Assembly: GCA_905183005.1 (NCBI GenBank)
Contig: CAJJDO010000050.1
Span: 351,090-415,089 of the forward strand
Source: Paramecium pentaurelia
Lineage: Eukaryota; Ciliophora; Oligohymenophorea; Peniculida; Parameciidae
Direction of reading: 5' to 3'
DNA: 64,000 bases
The stretch's first letter is position 1; every line of letters starts with the position of its first letter. Positions 60,660-64,000 of the stretch are shown one piece after another. The notes below the pieces were generated by a model. That model saw only the letters and a program-made list of their open reading frames with translations, had not been told where the DNA came from and made no database searches. Position numbers and translations under genes: made by a program.

Positions 60660-62140
60660 TCAAGAACATCCCCTTTTTTTTGAAGATGCTATTATTTATT
60701 TATTAAATTAATTAAAATTATTAAGTTAATTATTGCATATTAATGAAAAATATTCTTTGTTAGACTACCTCACATTCTAATTATCAAGAATGTTTGTAAG
60801 ATATTTTTTAATTTGAGGTACACTATTAAATTCATAATTTGCCATTACTAAAAATACGATTTCATTTACTGCACTAAAATAAAAGATACAATATACCTCA
60901 AATCTGCTATTGAGATAGTTTTAAGGTTATATATGTATTTATACTACCCTTCATTAAGAAATGCTTTAGTAAAAAATTATAACTATTAATCTATATTTTT
61001 TTATTTGGCTTTTAACTATTCCTCATTCTAATTCTTTTATACGCTCATAACATATTCTGTTATTTATCTCATTTAATTAAGATGAAAATCTAGATAACTA
61101 TCTATCTAAGCCTTAAATCTTAGGTTTTCTTATGGATAAAATTCGAATAGTCGATATTATTCACACACATATTTTAAAATTGTATGACTTTCAAATAATG
61201 TAAAAGTGCCTTATTTAATTGATGGAACTGTTTAATTTGGATTTATTTGAGTATATTGATCAGATTTATTCTCGAATTTCAGAATATCTATAAATTTTTC
61301 ATTATACTCAATTTTAGCCAATAAAAATAATGATCTTACAGCTCTTGAAGGTGATGAAAGCGGATGAAAATATAGAGTTATTAGATCTTATTTAGGTTAT
61401 CTTGTCAATATTGATTAAATGAACAGATTTTTATATTTTTGTTTCGATATTAAATTAAATAATCCTAATGTGATAGATATAATTCTGGTATTTTTAAAAT
61501 TCTCAAAATATATTTTTCTAAAACAGGGAACTTTTCGAAATCAAAATTACAAATAAATAAGGAAGTCAAATCACAGACAGCTCTTAAAAAATATAAAACT
61601 AATTACCTTATATCTGCAATAGTAAAGTTTGGTAAATCAAAAATATAATAAAATTGGCCATTGTTTAGGAAAGTTTTGATAAAAAAATGTAATATTTCCT
61701 CAACATCTACTAATCTCGAAACTCTATTTTCAGGAACTCTATCTCCTATCAACAAAGGTTTCAAATAAACTCTTTAGAATAATCTAAAAGTTTAGTAAAT
61801 TCATTTTATTGCCAATCTAAATATGAATCCACTAAAGCTTTATCTTATAAAGTCTTATTTATATATTAAATGCTTTTTTTACATTAGGATATAATCTGAA
61901 ATCAGGTTTATTTATGCAAATGTATTTTATTATTGCATGGCTTTCAAATAAACTGAAAAACCCTTCAGTAATGGCTGGAACAGTTTAGTTAGGATTAATA
62001 TTAGTAAAAGCATGTTTGAGATTTTCTCCTTTCAGAACATCAATGATTTTTTCATTGAAACCACTCTTAGTTAGCAATAAGACTGTCTTAACTGATAGAC
62101 ATCTATGTGAATAAGGATTAAAATAAAGTGTTATAGACAT
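60660..62140 (-). CDS. Tandem glutathione S-transferase (two GST units), with a one-base frameshift
   Basis: Unit 1: ITLYFNPYSHRCLSVKTVL, NPNQTVPAITEGFFSLFES, HAIIKYI, VDSYLDWQQNEF, PLLIGDRVPE, LPNFTIADIRAVCDL, a theta-like GST with the VP.I...ESHAI glutathione-site pattern. Unit 2: ITLYFHPLSSPSRAVRSLF, NPNQTVPSIKQGTFTLFES, DSYLDFHLNQ, ISIADLR. Introns of 29, 24, 38 and 23 nt. The 38-nt one (ending AAG) contains the TGA of unit 1 and joins the two units, which explains why unit 2 has no ATG of its own. Near 61786-61789 one base is missing (a run of four T/A). Either an assembly error or a disabling mutation. GSTs conjugate glutathione to electrophiles. Confidence 0.75.
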
Positions 62141-62213
62141 TCGTTATTAAATTTAATATTACATATTTGCTAATTATTCGCTTAAATGATTAGCAAATAT
62201 ATAATTATTTATA

Positions 62214-63427
62214 ATGAAATATTAATCATTGAGTAACGATATTAGAAGGCTAAAACGAATAGAACAGAATAAAGAAGATTAGTTGAATAAGCTAATAAGT
62301 AATATCGGATAAGAAATTTAATAAAAGTAACTATAATAATTATATAATTAGCATAGATGATCCGTATAAATATTTAATCAAAAGAAACTATTCAATAGAT
62401 GATAGAACTATAATTAAAAGAGACGATACGTAATAACGTAGACCATAAGGAAGTATGTCCATAGCTGAAATTTGGACAAAAAAGATGAAAAAATAATGTG
62501 ATAAAATATTAGAAGAGATGAAGAAGAAGCAAAATAAATAAATGTAAAGTTTATAAATTAGTTAGACTCGATTTTTCAAAATAATAATCAATAGATAATA
62601 GATAAATTGAAGAATCAAATTAATGTATACAATTATTTTATAAATAAAGCTCCATAAAATGCAAGCTTGATGATTGAATAATTGGGACTTAAAGCCTTAA
62701 TGGGTAAAACTAAATACAAAAACAAAATTAAATAAATAGTTTAGTCTCCTCAATAAAAATTACAATCTTAATCCTAAATTTTAACTCAATCTCCTTAACC
62801 TATCAGAAATAGATTTGCTTCTAATTTTCATTTTGAGCCCATACAATATTCTCCGATTTAGCAGAACCATCACAACAGCCAAAGTACGAGTAGTAGTACA
62901 AAAAATTTGTATAACGTAATAATAATAGTAATAGAATCAATAGCAATTTTAGAAAATACAGTGTCAATAATGAAGTTAAAAGAGAAGTAAATAAATGTAT
63001 ATATGATTGTGATTCCTTAATTCATAATTATAAAGATGTTGATAAGTATTAATCTATTATAAAATTCGTAGAAAGTTAAAACAACCATAGAAAAGTCGTT
63101 TAGATATTTTTGTTGAAAAATAGAGAAAAGAAGCATTAGAAGAACTAATATTTATCGAAAGAAATAAACCTAAAAACATATGTTGATCTATATTTTTATT
63201 TATTATTTTCCATTAATAAGTCATTAAATAAGTAAATATCATAATAGATTAAACAGTGGATGTAAAATCCTAATTAATTTGAATTACAATATTCTACTTC
63301 TAAAAGTTAATAAAATCCTTATTTATATGGATATTAGTAGGAAAATAAACTCTTAAAATTATTTTATCAAAATATAGATAGTTAATAATTACAATCATAT
63401 TTTAATACATTTCAATATATTATTTGA
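62214..63427 (+). CDS. Uncharacterised protein, about 383 aa
   Basis: The basic helical N-terminus (LSNDIRRLKRIEQNKEDQ) is followed by SMSIAEIWTKKMKKQCDKI and a coiled coil, a Gln/Ser/Pro-rich linker (KQIVQSPQQKLQSQS, FASNFHFEPIQYSPIQQ) and a helical end (YVDLYFYLLFSINKSLNKQ, YLYGYQQENKLLKLFYQN). Three introns are needed. The middle one is ambiguous (17, 41 or 53 nt all keep frame). Downstream residues TKENIPINEALKE at 63460-63500 stay open but are separated by a TGA, so I end the gene at 63427. No domain recognised. Confidence 0.6.
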
Positions 63428-63588
63428 AAACACTGTTTCTTAAAAACCAAAGAAAATATTCCTATAAATGAGGCATTGAAGGAAATGAAAAATTACAAAA
63501 CTCCTCTTATTTTGACTGAAAAAAATATGGTCTTCCTTTTGAATAAAATGAAATTATTCTAATTTAATAAATGCATATCTCAAAATGT

Positions 63589-63966
63589 TCAAGAAATTAA
63601 TTTTTAAGTGCACCCTCTTATATTTAAATATGTCTCTGCAGTTGCCTTTGGACAATTTCGAATATAATTGAAAACAATTGAATCACAGTAATATAATTGA
63701 GTAACAGGATCTTTATATTTTGCCTAAAATATATTTTTTTGCTACTTCGAATCCAGTTACATCGCAATATCTCTTAGCCGGTTTAAGTGATGGAGGTGCT
63801 TCAATTGAGAGATCTAAATACTAAAATAGTTTCTACAATTAAATGCTGAATTATTAATTTGAACCTAAGCTTTGATATTATTGAACTTTCTTGATTATGA
63901 TTAACGCCTTGATTTTAACTCTTTTTTTCTTGCTTGCCATTAGGAATTCTTAAATGAATAAGACAT
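63589..63966 (-). CDS. INO80C: INO80C/IES6-like protein with YL1 C-terminal domain, 110 aa
   Basis: INO80C (Ies6) is a small subunit of the INO80 chromatin remodeller. A basic N-terminus (WQARKKELKSRRQSQSRK) precedes LSIEAPPSLKPAKRYCDVTG, AKYKDPVTQLYYCDSIVFN and YIRNCPKATAETYLNIRG, a near-textbook YL1_C domain (APPS..P.K.YCD.TG, then AKY.DP.T...Y). Short total length favours INO80C over the larger YL1/VPS72. Two introns, 23 and 22 nt (both ending TAG). Nuclear location and H2A.Z-related nucleosome remodelling follow from the family. Confidence 0.9.
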
Positions 63967-64000
63967 GATTAATGTATTTGTTTTATATTAATAATTATAT

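Noticed and set aside
63440..63710. Plus-strand frame (TKENIPINEALKE..., VSAVAFGQFR) as another gene or exon
   Set aside because: It is separated from the upstream gene by a TGA with no fitting intron, and most of it is antisense to the clear INO80C-like gene.
1..64000. CRISPR array, insertion sequence, phage or plasmid element
   Set aside because: No spaced direct repeats, transposase frames or terminal inverted repeats were seen; the content is entirely eukaryotic.
1..64000. Telomeric repeats of the CCCCAA/CCCAAA type
   Set aside because: None found at either edge, so the window is internal to a chromosome or scaffold.

Overview
The window reads as macronuclear DNA of a ciliate, most likely Paramecium or a close oligohymenophorean relative. 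It is very AT-rich. Long reading frames appear only when TAA and TAG are read as glutamine and TGA is the sole stop. Nearly every multi-exon gene has tiny GT-AG introns, mostly 19-30 nt. Genes are packed with short spacers on both strands, and two paralogous trichocyst matrix protein genes are present. About a third of the introns I placed end in AAG or CAG rather than TAG. That is unlike what is known of P. tetraurelia and hints at another species. All gene models were spliced by hand, so individual intron borders are provisional. In most genes the total exon length is an exact multiple of three.

Layout. 0-6 kb: a left-truncated tubulin ligase-like (TTLL) gene, an unknown gene, a Bax-inhibitor/lifeguard membrane protein, a glutamine-rich coiled coil and a small MGC-start protein. 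6-16.3 kb: a gene-poor stretch, a large TPR protein, a degenerate kinase-like protein, small proteins and a multi-pass membrane protein. 16.4-24.5 kb: a C2 plus UPF0592-like protein, a trichocyst matrix protein, an MDR-family reductase and an unknown gene. 24.5-31 kb: a B-box-like protein, an SPX-EXS (XPR1/SYG1) phosphate exporter interrupted by an exact 1138-bp duplication with an N at the junction, a decayed RPT5 proteasome ATPase relic and a TMEM230-like protein. 31.5-41.7 kb: two tandem B-box-like zinc-finger proteins, a CinA-like plus nucleotidyltransferase fusion, a Cache-type sensor, a CEP41 orthologue with a rhodanese domain and a hybrid histidine kinase. 43-50.6 kb: coiled-coil proteins, SRP68 and a Cys-rich membrane protein. 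50.7-64 kb: an AGC-like kinase, two SNAREs, a MORN-repeat protein, coiled coils, a second trichocyst matrix protein, a tandem glutathione S-transferase, an unknown gene and an INO80C/YL1-type chromatin subunit.

The genes do not form one operon-like system. Recurring themes are membrane traffic and secretion (trichocyst proteins, SNAREs, SRP68), ciliary tubulin modification (TTLL, CEP41), signalling (three kinases, a Cache sensor) and N-terminally acylated proteins (five ORFs starting Met-Gly with nearby Cys). The most useful items for follow-up are the scaffold artefact, the RPT5 relic, the TPR gene whose introns sit at the same TPR position, the tandem GST with a one-base frameshift, and the relaxed 3' splice sites.
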